Positions 1-8,296 of a stretch of 44,028 nt of DNA are shown here, in pieces. The translations under genes were made by a program, and so were the position numbers. The first letter of the stretch is position 1. The number at the start of each line of letters is the position of its first letter. Below the pieces are notes generated by a model. It saw only the letters and a program-made list of their open reading frames with translations, was not told the DNA's origin and searched no databases. Source of the stretch: Muribaculaceae bacterium (GTDB lineage: Bacteria; Bacteroidota; Bacteroidia; Bacteroidales; Muribaculaceae); assembly GCA_022510505.1 (NCBI GenBank), contig JAFLTL010000018.1, positions 1 through 44,028 of the forward strand. The letters are read 5' to 3'.

Positions 1-2765
1 TGAAAGATGCTGCATCATCGGCAATTTATGGTAGCCGCGCTGCATTCGGTGTGATCCTCATCACTACCAAGCAGGGCGAGACAACCGAAAGAGTTCGCGT
101 GAACTACAGCAACAACTTCGCATGGAGCCATGCCACAGTTCTTCCCGAGTTCAACGACATCGTTACCGACCTCAAAGTTGCTTTGGACAACACAAACCCA
201 GGTGGTGACCAGGAAATCTTCGGTATGTACTACACCGACCTTCTTCCTTACGCTGAACTTTGGTTACAGCAACACAACGGCAAACCCTACACCTCAATGG
301 TAGAGATCAAGCCTTACCAGAATGACAGCAACGTGGGTGACTATCGTATTGTCAATGGTATGATGCTGACCTATGCCGACTGGGATGTTGCCAAGACAGC
401 ATTCTCAAGCGGTGCTTTCTCACAGAAACATAATCTCTCTCTCGAAGGAAGCAGCGGTAGGACAAACTATCGTGTATCCTTCAGCTATGATGACCGTGAA
501 GGACTGATTAAGGTTAATCCCGATAAAATTAAGCGTTACACTGCCAACGCAACAGTTGACACCCAGATCTTCTCATGGTTGAAAGCCGGTGCTCGCTTCA
601 ACTTCTCTCAGAGAATCTACACCGACCCGGGCGTAAGCTACAACTTCTATCAGTATACTTGGCGTTGGCCCGGACAGTTCATGATGTATGGTTACACCAA
701 GGACGAAGAAACCGGTGAAAAGACCTATTTCCGTAATGAGCTCGCAGCCCGTATAGGTGCGTACGAACAGGAATATTCCTGGTCGAAGACCCAGATGCAG
801 GCATACTTCCTTGCAAATATCACCAAGGACCTTATGCTCCAGGGAGACTTCACCTACAACATCAATAGTCGTTATTCAAAAGAAGGTAAGATTCCTTATT
901 ATCTGTGGAACACATGGTCACCCGCATCGCCATTCAGTAAGTTCTCCTATTATACTGACACAACTGACTGGGCAGGCAACAGTGCCTTTAAAGACACACG
1001 TTGGGCTACCAACATCTACGCAACCTTCGATAAGACCTTCGCAGAAAAGCACAACTTGAAAGTTATGTTGGGTTGGACAGCCGACCGTCAGCACTATGAC
1101 TACTTCTACTCAGACCGCAGCGAGTTGATCGACCCGAACTATGTCAACCAGGCATTGGCAACTTCATCCGACTCCTGGACAATTTCGGCAAACGCCTATA
1201 ACCGCGCAACCACCGGTTTCTTCGGTCGTTTGAACTACAACTACAATGACATCTGGTTGTTGGAAGGTAACATCCGTTACGACGGTTCGTCACTGTTCCC
1301 CGCAAAAGACCAGTGGGCATGGTTCCCATCGGCATCGGCCGGTTATCGATTCTCTCAGGAAAACTACTTCGAACAGCTTCGTGAGTCATGGTGGAACAAC
1401 GGTAAGATCCGCTTCAGCTACGGTCAGGTCGGTAACCAGGCCATCGGTTCCAACATGTTCATCTCGACAGTCAGCAAGGGTGGCAACACAGCTTTCCTGA
1501 ACGCTTCGGGTCAGCAGTATGTATACTTCAATGCTCCGACTGCTGTCAGCGAAACACTGACTTGGGAACGTTTGATTACCTATGACGTCGGTCTTGACCT
1601 CGGCTTCCTAAATAACACTCTTAATTTCGGCTTCGACTGGTTCAAGCGTGACACCAAAGACATGCTTGCTCCTGGTGTGACTCTCCCAGGTGTTTACGGT
1701 ACAACCACTCCCTATCAGAACGCAGGTGCTTTGAGCACAAAAGGATGGGAACTCTCTGTTATGTACAACAACCGCTTCGGTGATGTAGATGTATGGGGTA
1801 GCTTCATGCTTTCCGATGCTCAGACAAAGATTACCAAGTGGAACAATCCTTCGGGTTTGCTCTACACCTTCCTTCCGGCCAACAGCAACTATACAGAAGG
1901 CATGAAATTCGGTGATATCTGGGGATTCGAAACCGAACGTTACTTCACAGTAGATGACTTTACATGGGATACAGCCGATGGTAAATGGCAAAGCGGAGCT
2001 TCCATCACCGGTTATGCTTCGGGCGTAGCCGACCAGACAGGTCTGCAGAACGGCAACTTCGTGTATGGCCCCGGTGACGTCAAGTTTGTCGACCAGAACG
2101 GTGATAAGAAGATCAATGCCGGTTCAGGCACGCTTGACGACCATGGTGACTTGAAGGTTATCGGTAACGCAATGCCACGCTACGAATATTCGTTCCGTCT
2201 TGGCGCAGCATGGAAAGGATTTGACGTTGACGTCTTCTTCCAGGGCGTAGGAAAACGTGACATGTGGGCAACCGGTTCGACCATCGTTCCTATGGGACAG
2301 AGCGGTTACGGTACATTCACCAACCAAACAAGCTACAATAAGGCTGAATATAACGGAACTCAACTAATGAGCTACGAAATCGATCAGAACAACACCTATC
2401 CTCGTATGTTCTCGGGAGCTGCTGCCAGCGGTAACATCTCGAATATCGGTATCGGTACTTATAACTTCTATCCTCAGGACCGTTATTTGATTAACCTCGC
2501 TTACCTGCGCGTGAAGAACCTGACCATCGGTTACACCATACCGCGCAATATCACACAGAAAGCATACATCCAGAAAGCACGCCTCTACTTCAGTGCCGAC
2601 AATCTCGCATTCATCTATGCACCGGCTCGCAAATATCAGCTCGACCCCGAAATGACTACTTCAACTAGCTCATCCGTTCAGGGTTACAACAACTCGAACG
2701 CAGTCTTCGGTCGCACAATTCCACAGCAAGCTACACTTTCGTTCGGTATTCAGGTAACTTTATAA
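1..2765 (+). CDS. SusC/RagA-family TonB-dependent receptor (SusC1), 5'-truncated
   Basis: Outer-membrane beta-barrel that, with its SusD partner, imports glycans or peptides using TonB energy. The frame is open from base 3 with no start, so the signal peptide, carboxypeptidase-like domain, TonB box and most of the plug lie before the window. The first visible residues are the end of the plug, with the SusC signature DAASSAIYGSRAAFGV. About 900 residues of barrel follow, with many aromatic and Asn-rich strands. It ends in GIQVTL, a typical outer-membrane C-terminus. It is a clear paralogue of SusC3 (10638-14075): both share LDLGFLNN, the RDTKDML segment and YEYSFRLG near the C-terminus. The SusD partner starts 21 bp downstream. 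The substrate cannot be deduced. Confidence 0.95.
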   Translation, partial: KDAASSAIYGSRAAFGVILITTKQGETTERVRVNYSNNFAWSHATVLPEFNDIVTDLKVALDNTNPGGDQEIFGMYYTDLLPYAELWLQQHNGKPYTSMVEIKPYQNDSNVGDYRIVNGMMLTYADWDVAKTAFSSGAFSQKHNLSLEGSSGRTNYRVSFSYDDREGLIKVNPDKIKRYTANATVDTQIFSWLKAGARFNFSQRIYTDPGVSYNFYQYTWRWPGQFMMYGYTKDEETGEKTYFRNELAARIGAYEQEYSWSKTQMQAYFLANITKDLMLQGDFTYNINSRYSKEGKIPYYLWNTWSPASPFSKFSYYTDTTDWAGNSAFKDTRWATNIYATFDKTFAEKHNLKVMLGWTADRQHYDYFYSDRSELIDPNYVNQALATSSDSWTISANAYNRATTGFFGRLNYNYNDIWLLEGNIRYDGSSLFPAKDQWAWFPSASAGYRFSQENYFEQLRESWWNNGKIRFSYGQVGNQAIGSNMFISTVSKGGNTAFLNASGQQYVYFNAPTAVSETLTWERLITYDVGLDLGFLNNTLNFGFDWFKRDTKDMLAPGVTLPGVYGTTTPYQNAGALSTKGWELSVMYNNRFGDVDVWGSFMLSDAQTKITKWNNPSGLLYTFLPANSNYTEGMKFGDIWGFETERYFTVDDFTWDTADGKWQSGASITGYASGVADQTGLQNGNFVYGPGDVKFVDQNGDKKINAGSGTLDDHGDLKVIGNAMPRYEYSFRLGAAWKGFDVDVFFQGVGKRDMWATGSTIVPMGQSGYGTFTNQTSYNKAEYNGTQLMSYEIDQNNTYPRMFSGAAASGNISNIGIGTYNFYPQDRYLINLAYLRVKNLTIGYTIPRNITQKAYIQKARLYFSADNLAFIYAPARKYQLDPEMTTSTSSSVQGYNNSNAVFGRTIPQQATLSFGIQVTL

Positions 2766-2786
2766 TCTCTCAAATTCATTTGCAAT

Positions 2787-4553
2787 ATGAAAAAATTAAT
2801 GATATTCGGTTCAGTTGCGGTATTGTTCGGCCTGACAAGCTGTGACGACTTCCTCAACGATAACCGATTCCCTCAGTCGTCCATTAGCCAGACTCCTGAC
2901 TTCTATGAGAGTGAGGCGAATGTGCAGGGACAGACCAACAGGTTCTATACCGACTACACGGGATATGGCAACTCGACAAGTTACGGTGCCTACGGTATGA
3001 GCTTCCTCAGCGATGACCAATGTGGACGCCAATCTTTCGCCAACTGGACCTACACGAATGCAACAGCATCAATTTCGGCCTTCACAAGCCCCTACACTGA
3101 GATTCGTGGTGCAAACCTAATAATTGATGGTGTTGGAAAAGCCGCTTTCGGTGCTACTGCCGCCGGTAAGAACTACATTGCTATGGCTCGACTCCATCGC
3201 GCACGCCAGTACTACTATCTGGTAAAATACTTTGGAGATGTGCCTTATATTGACTATGTTCTTGACACCGACAGCCCCGAGCTTTACGGTCCACGCACTC
3301 CGCGTAACGAAGTAATGGACAATGTGGTGGCCGACCTCAACTACGCGATTGAAAACCTGTCGTTACAGTCAAATAAAGGTGCATTCTGTAAGGACCTCGC
3401 TTCGGCTATCAAGACTGAAGTTTGTCTTTTCGAAGGAACCTTTGCAAAATATATTGAGGGTGACAATTCCCGCGCACAGCAATACCTGCAAATGGCAGTT
3501 GCTGCTGGTGAAGAAATAGCCGGACGTTATCCCATCGGTTCGAGTATTGATTCCTACTGGGCAATCTATAATACGCTCAATACCGGCTTGAATTCCAACA
3601 GTGAAATCATTTGGTGTCGCACCTATTCCCAAGGATTGGCAATGCATTCCACCATTGACTACACCAACGCAACCGACGGTGTCGGCGGTATGACAAAAGA
3701 TGCTTTCGATAGCTTCCTCTTCCTTGATGGAAAACCATTGGCATCAACCTCCTATGACACAAACGACAAGGGTAAACTCGTTGACTATAAAGATGCAGCA
3801 GGAAATGACATCAACTCCGGAGTTACTATCAATATCTCTGATTTGCTTGCCGTTCGCGACCAGCGTCTTTCAATGTGTATCTATGATTACGTCTTCTGGA
3901 CCGGAACAACCTGGAATGCTCCAAATGCCAACGGTTTGGCATCTTCCACTGGTTACGGTATCAAAAAATACAATAACTTCAGCATCGCCCAAGCCGATGC
4001 TCAGGTTGCCAACAAGAACTACACTTCTTGCCCGTTGTATTGGGGAGCCAAACTGTATGTTGAAATAGCTGAGGCAAAAGCTGAGCTTGGCACCCTGACC
4101 GACCAGGATGTTGCCACTTACCTCAATCCGTTATATGCCCGTGCAGGTCTTCCCTCACAGACAGTTTCGAGCTTGAGTTCAATCAATGACCCGGCCAACA
4201 ACATGGGAGTATCTTCATTGATTTGGGAGGTTCGTCGCTGCCGCCGTTGCGAATTGATGTATGATGGGTTCCGTTTCTTCGATCTTATCCGTTGGAAACA
4301 GCTTGACAAGATGGATCAAAATCAGTATCCCAACACGCGCATTGGTGCCAACATCTCGGCTTGGCTTGAGGAAGGCAATGACTATCGTAATGATAATGGA
4401 TACATTCTTTCTTGGCCCGACGTTCGCAACTTCAACAACACGCCTGCATCAGGTTCACCTTGGGGTTTGCCGCGTGAGTATTTCTACCCGATTCCAACTG
4501 GCCAGATTGACCTCAACCCGGCTTTGACACAGAACCCAGGTTGGGCATCATAA
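2787..4553 (+). CDS. SusD/RagB-family surface lipoprotein (SusD1)
   Basis: Nutrient-binding lipoprotein that caps its SusC partner on the cell surface. It has 588 residues. Residues 1-20 form a lipoprotein signal ending in the lipobox LTSC. The acidic residues after the Cys (CDDFLND) fit surface export in Bacteroidetes. The early helical region (MARLHRARQYYYLVKYFGDVP) and the C-terminal WEVRRCRR and FFDLIRW motifs are typical of the RagB/SusD fold. It follows SusC1 by 21 bp and ends 23 bp before an intrinsic terminator, so the pair is a transcription unit. It is a paralogue of SusD3 (14090-15808); the segment SSINDPANNMGVSSLIWEV is identical in both, with mostly synonymous base differences. 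The ligand is unknown. Confidence 0.95.
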   Translation: MKKLMIFGSVAVLFGLTSCDDFLNDNRFPQSSISQTPDFYESEANVQGQTNRFYTDYTGYGNSTSYGAYGMSFLSDDQCGRQSFANWTYTNATASISAFTSPYTEIRGANLIIDGVGKAAFGATAAGKNYIAMARLHRARQYYYLVKYFGDVPYIDYVLDTDSPELYGPRTPRNEVMDNVVADLNYAIENLSLQSNKGAFCKDLASAIKTEVCLFEGTFAKYIEGDNSRAQQYLQMAVAAGEEIAGRYPIGSSIDSYWAIYNTLNTGLNSNSEIIWCRTYSQGLAMHSTIDYTNATDGVGGMTKDAFDSFLFLDGKPLASTSYDTNDKGKLVDYKDAAGNDINSGVTINISDLLAVRDQRLSMCIYDYVFWTGTTWNAPNANGLASSTGYGIKKYNNFSIAQADAQVANKNYTSCPLYWGAKLYVEIAEAKAELGTLTDQDVATYLNPLYARAGLPSQTVSSLSSINDPANNMGVSSLIWEVRRCRRCELMYDGFRFFDLIRWKQLDKMDQNQYPNTRIGANISAWLEEGNDYRNDNGYILSWPDVRNFNNTPASGSPWGLPREYFYPIPTGQIDLNPALTQNPGWAS

Positions 4554-4576
4554 ACTTTGGATAATACTCTATAAGA

Positions 4577-4608
4577 AGAGGCGAGGAGAAATCCCCGCCT
4601 CTCTTTTT
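4577..4608 (+). terminator. Intrinsic terminator after SusC1/SusD1
   Basis: The arm AGAGGCG (4577-4583) pairs with CGCCTCT (4596-4602), with further partial pairing inside. It is followed by CTTTTT. It lies 23 bp after the susD1 stop and closes the first susCD unit. Confidence 0.85.
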
Positions 4609-4800
4609 ATTATAATGACAAGATATCTCAAAAAGTGAGTTCCGTAATTTGCAATACATAACTATAATTAGTCTTTTAGCGTGGCTAAAGGATCAAAGCC
4701 AATATCCTTTGGTATAACTTCAGAACCTTCATAAAAGTAAAAACCTAATACTTTCTAACGAAATCAAATGACTAAAAATGTATCCCATAAACCATAAACT
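4609..4800. other. Gene-free AT-rich spacer with nested small inverted repeats
   Basis: No credible ORF. Two overlapping inverted repeats share one arm. TCTTTTAGC (4672-4680) can pair with GCTAAAGGA (4684-4692), and AAAGGAT (4687-4693) can pair with ATCCTTT (4704-4710). The two structures are mutually exclusive. They lie upstream of the mapped promoter-like site, so they would act as DNA sites or in read-through RNA only. No function is claimed. Confidence 0.35.
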
Positions 4801-4806
4801 ACAAAA

Positions 4807-4822
4807 TATGTTGCAAAACATA
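4807..4822. promoter_or_regulatory. Palindrome TATGTT-GCAA-AACATA upstream of susC2 (candidate operator)
   Basis: A perfect 6-bp inverted repeat around a 4-bp centre, 137 bp upstream of the -7 box of susC2. The identical 16-mer lies exactly 137 bp upstream of the -7 box of susC3 (10412-10427). A second block, CAATAA-N-TTA, occurs 49 bp downstream of the palindrome start in both. A dimeric regulator site is the likely reading. No regulator gene is visible in the window. Confidence 0.6.
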
Positions 4823-4917
4823 AAAAAATATTCAAATAACTATTTTTTCATATTTCAATAACTTAGCTCAAAACATGACCAAAATTGAATAGGTTCCTTA
4901 TTATAAGCTTAATATTT

Positions 4918-4951
4918 TTTGAAAATAGTTAAAAAAAATAAATTATGTTTG
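4918..4951 (+). promoter_or_regulatory. Bacteroidetes-type promoter of susC2
   Basis: The -33-like TTTG (4918-4921) and -7 box TATGTTTG (4944-4951) fit the TTTG / TAnnTTTG pattern, with a 22-bp gap and an A8 tract between them. The 25 bp ending at the -7 box match the susC3 promoter at 23 positions. The expected start near 4958 would give a leader of about 105 nt. Confidence 0.75.
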
Positions 4952-5061
4952 CGGTAGAAAAACATCCGAATCTCATTATATATAGTTAAAAGCATCCGAC
5001 TTTTCTCCTTTGAATTTAAAGCTAATAACATCAGAAATTTTATCACATATACCAATTATTT

Positions 5062-8000
5062 ATGAGAAAAAATCTATTGTTAACCGCGCTGCTTCTGACA
5101 GCCGGGATGCCTTGTTTCAATGCAATGGCAGCTCCGGAACCACAAAGTCAGAGTCAGGCAACTTCTCGTGCTACCGGTACGGTTCTTGACGAGAATGGCG
5201 ATCCTTTGACAGGAGTCTCTGTCATTGTTAAAGGTACAAACAACGGTGCATCCACCGACCTGGATGGTAATTTCAGCATCAATGCCAAAATTGGCAGCAC
5301 GCTGATTTTCCGTTATGTTGGCTACGACCAGGCCGAGGCAGTGTTCAACGGAGAACCCGTTATTGTCACACTCAAACCCAATTCTACCAACCTCGACGAA
5401 ATCGTCGTGACCGCGCTCGGTATCAAAAAAGACCGCAAGGCACTGGGTTATTCGGTTACTGAAATGCAGTCCGACGAGATTCTTGAAAACAAGAGTCCGA
5501 ACGTAATCAACGCTCTTGCAGGTAAAGTAGCAGGTGTGCAGGTCACTCAGTACAGCGGTGCTGCCGGTGCCGGTGCAAACATCACCATCCGTGGTGGTAA
5601 CTCTTCATCCGAAGGCCGCTCGAACGAACCTCTGTTCGTTGTCGACGGTATCATCTACGACAACTCCACTACGGTTGTAGGTAACTCGGGTACCGACGGT
5701 ATGACCCGTTCCAACACCACCTATTCAAACCGCGTGATGGACATCAACCCCGAAGACATCGAATCGATGTCAATCCTTAAGGGTGCGGCCGCTTCGGCTC
5801 TTTACGGTTCACGCGCTGCCGACGGTGTCGTTGTAATCACAACCAAGAAAGGTTCGGAAGGAACTGTCAAAGTCAACTTCTCGAGCAACGTGACCGCGTC
5901 GTGGGCCAACAAACTTCCCGAAACCCAGACGACTTTCGGACGCGGTGTATACACATCCAACGGAGTCTTCAACGACCAGACATATCAGTCATGGGGTAAG
6001 AAAATCTCCAACGAACCCATCTATGACAACATCGGCAACTTCTTCCAGACAGGTGCCGTGTTCGACAACACTGTAAGCATCTCGGGCGGTAGCAAGAACA
6101 CCACTTTCTTCCTCTCGGCTTCTAACTACGACCAAGGAGGTATCGTCCCCGAAACCGGCTATAACAAAACAACTTTCCGTTTCAACGGTGAGCAGAAAAT
6201 CTGGAAATTCACCATCGGAGCAAACGCCGCCTATTCTATCGCCCGCACCGACAAGACCCTGACTTCAGGTGGTCTCTACGGAGGTGGCGGTACAGGTGCC
6301 ATGAACGGTGTGTTCACATGGCCCCGCACCGAGGACATGAGCCACTACCTGACCGAAGACGGACAGAAATACCGTCTGTTCGAAGGTATCTGGGCACTTG
6401 AGGACGATAAGGAAAATCCCTACTGGATTGTCAATAAGGACAAGATCAACGACAAGACAAACCGTTTCACCGGTTCTTTGAACGTCAACTTCGACATCAC
6501 CGACTGGTGGAGCATCAACGCCCGCTTCGGTCTTGACAACTACACCACCGACGGTTACACCTACATCGCTCCGGGTTCGGTTGTCAGCCCCAAATATCAG
6601 AACGGTCGTCTAAGTAAGAGTGACTATGTTTACAACTACAACTCAACGACCTTGATGACCAGCATCAACAAGAATCTGGGTGACTTCACCGTTGGCGGAC
6701 TCGTTGGTATGACTGCCGAGGCGACAAAGCGTCACAACCAGACCCACTACGGTTACAACTTCATCACCCCCGGAACAATCAGCTTCGGAAACATCGCTAC
6801 CACCGACAAGTTCTTCACCGACGCCACATCAAAAAAGCGTCTCGTTGGTGTATACGGTGAGCTTCGCTTCGACTGGAAAAACACATTGTTCCTCAGCGTA
6901 ACAGGACGTAACGACTGGTCTTCGACTCTTCCTAAGGAAAACCGCTCATATTTCTATCCTTCGGTCAACGCTTCGTTCGTATTCACCCAGCTCCTGCAGG
7001 ATAAGGGCATCATGGGCAGCGATGTATTCTCCTTCGGTAAGATCCGCGGTTCATGGGCACGTGTCGGTAAGGACGCAAACGCCTATGCCACCAACACCTA
7101 TGTTTGGGACCCCTACCCCTACAACGGATTCGTTGGTATTGCTAACAGTTGGTCAGGAGGTAACCCCTATCTGAAGCCTGAAATCCAGGATTCCTGGGAA
7201 ATCGGTGCCGAACTGAAATTCTTCAACAACCGTTTCGGAATTGACTACACCTACTATCATACCGAAACAAGCGAACAGATCGCTCAGCCGCGTCTGTCCA
7301 ACGCTTCCGGATTTATCTTCACCTCCATCAACTCGGGTTCGGTTATCAACACCGGTATGGAAATAGCAATCAACGCTGTTCCTGTCACAAACCGTGACTT
7401 CACCTGGGACATGTCGCTCAACCTGGCCTACAACAAGGGTCGTCTTGGCAAGTTCCTTGAGGGAGTGCAGTACTTCTACCCCACCGACGCTCAGTTCGGT
7501 ACAGTTAAATCTGCTTCAATTCCAAAAGTAGAACAGTACAAAGCCGATGGAAGCCTCAATCTTGACTATGGCAAGAACTACTTCCTCGGTTTGACAGGTA
7601 GCGAATTCTATGTAGACCAGGAAACAGGTCAATACCAGGTTGACCCGGCAACCGGTCTCTATCGCGTCAACAATAACAACGTCATCGTAGCAAACCGTGA
7701 GCCGAAACTTTTGATGGGCTTCACCAACACGCTTTCCTACAAGGGACTCTCACTGTCGTTCCTGCTCGATTTCCGATTCGGTGGCGCAGTTTACGATGGA
7801 ACCTCCTATGTAATGACTTCCAATGGTCTTGACAAGCGCACCTTGCTCAACGACCGTCAGTCGGTTACCGTCTCAGGTATCGACTATGTCTCGGGAGAAC
7901 CATTCAACCAGACCTACGAGGCCGGCAAGGAATATGAAATCGGTGGTGTAACCCGTTCTGGAGAATATATGATCCAGCAGTACTGGAACAATTACCTGTC

Positions 8001-8277
8001 GAACTCCCATCACTTCCTGACCGATGTAAACTGGCTCAAGCTACGCTATATCTCACTGACCTATGATTTCACCCGCTTGCTCAAGAGCCGCAGAGTCATC
8101 AAGGGTCTCACAGCCAGCGCTACTGCCAGCAACGTATTCACCATCACTAACTACAAGGGAATGGATCCTGAAGTCTCGACCGCCGGCGGTACAGGTGGTG
8201 CCGGCTCTACCGGTATCGACTACTGCTCGGTTCCTGCAACTTCAAGCTTCACCTTCGGTGTAACCCTAACATTCTAA
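5062..8277 (+). CDS. SusC/RagA-family TonB-dependent receptor (SusC2)
   Basis: Complete outer-membrane importer of 1071 residues. Order: a Sec signal peptide (about residues 1-24, MRKNLLLTALLLTAG then FNAMA); a carboxypeptidase-regulatory-like beta-sandwich (about 37-112, starting TGTVLDENGDPLTGV); a TonB box (LDEIVVTALG, near 112-121); a plug (about 125-270) with the signature LKGAAASALYGSRAADGVV; then a long barrel ending FTFGVTLTF. It differs clearly from SusC1 and SusC3 in the barrel. Its first 15 residues, however, are identical to those of SusC3, and its promoter and leader are shared with it. The partner SusD2 starts 20 bp downstream. The ATG at 5062 is chosen for the signal peptide and the conserved leader. 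The substrate is unknown. Confidence 0.97.
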   Translation: MRKNLLLTALLLTAGMPCFNAMAAPEPQSQSQATSRATGTVLDENGDPLTGVSVIVKGTNNGASTDLDGNFSINAKIGSTLIFRYVGYDQAEAVFNGEPVIVTLKPNSTNLDEIVVTALGIKKDRKALGYSVTEMQSDEILENKSPNVINALAGKVAGVQVTQYSGAAGAGANITIRGGNSSSEGRSNEPLFVVDGIIYDNSTTVVGNSGTDGMTRSNTTYSNRVMDINPEDIESMSILKGAAASALYGSRAADGVVVITTKKGSEGTVKVNFSSNVTASWANKLPETQTTFGRGVYTSNGVFNDQTYQSWGKKISNEPIYDNIGNFFQTGAVFDNTVSISGGSKNTTFFLSASNYDQGGIVPETGYNKTTFRFNGEQKIWKFTIGANAAYSIARTDKTLTSGGLYGGGGTGAMNGVFTWPRTEDMSHYLTEDGQKYRLFEGIWALEDDKENPYWIVNKDKINDKTNRFTGSLNVNFDITDWWSINARFGLDNYTTDGYTYIAPGSVVSPKYQNGRLSKSDYVYNYNSTTLMTSINKNLGDFTVGGLVGMTAEATKRHNQTHYGYNFITPGTISFGNIATTDKFFTDATSKKRLVGVYGELRFDWKNTLFLSVTGRNDWSSTLPKENRSYFYPSVNASFVFTQLLQDKGIMGSDVFSFGKIRGSWARVGKDANAYATNTYVWDPYPYNGFVGIANSWSGGNPYLKPEIQDSWEIGAELKFFNNRFGIDYTYYHTETSEQIAQPRLSNASGFIFTSINSGSVINTGMEIAINAVPVTNRDFTWDMSLNLAYNKGRLGKFLEGVQYFYPTDAQFGTVKSASIPKVEQYKADGSLNLDYGKNYFLGLTGSEFYVDQETGQYQVDPATGLYRVNNNNVIVANREPKLLMGFTNTLSYKGLSLSFLLDFRFGGAVYDGTSYVMTSNGLDKRTLLNDRQSVTVSGIDYVSGEPFNQTYEAGKEYEIGGVTRSGEYMIQQYWNNYLSNSHHFLTDVNWLKLRYISLTYDFTRLLKSRRVIKGLTASATASNVFTITNYKGMDPEVSTAGGTGGAGSTGIDYCSVPATSSFTFGVTLTF

Positions 8278-8282
8278 AAAAT

Positions 8283-8289
8283 AAAGGAG
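8283..8289 (+). promoter_or_regulatory. Shine-Dalgarno-like AAAGGAG before susD2
   Basis: AAAGGAG lies 7 nt before the ATG at 8297. Such a clear SD is unusual for Bacteroidetes, where most genes, including others here, have only A-rich leaders. Confidence 0.6.
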
Positions 8290-8296
8290 AATCACA

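Noticed and set aside
4609-5061. Invertible (phase-variable) promoter of susC2
   Set aside because: I found no long inverted repeats bracketing the promoter and no nearby invertase gene; the only palindrome is on one side.
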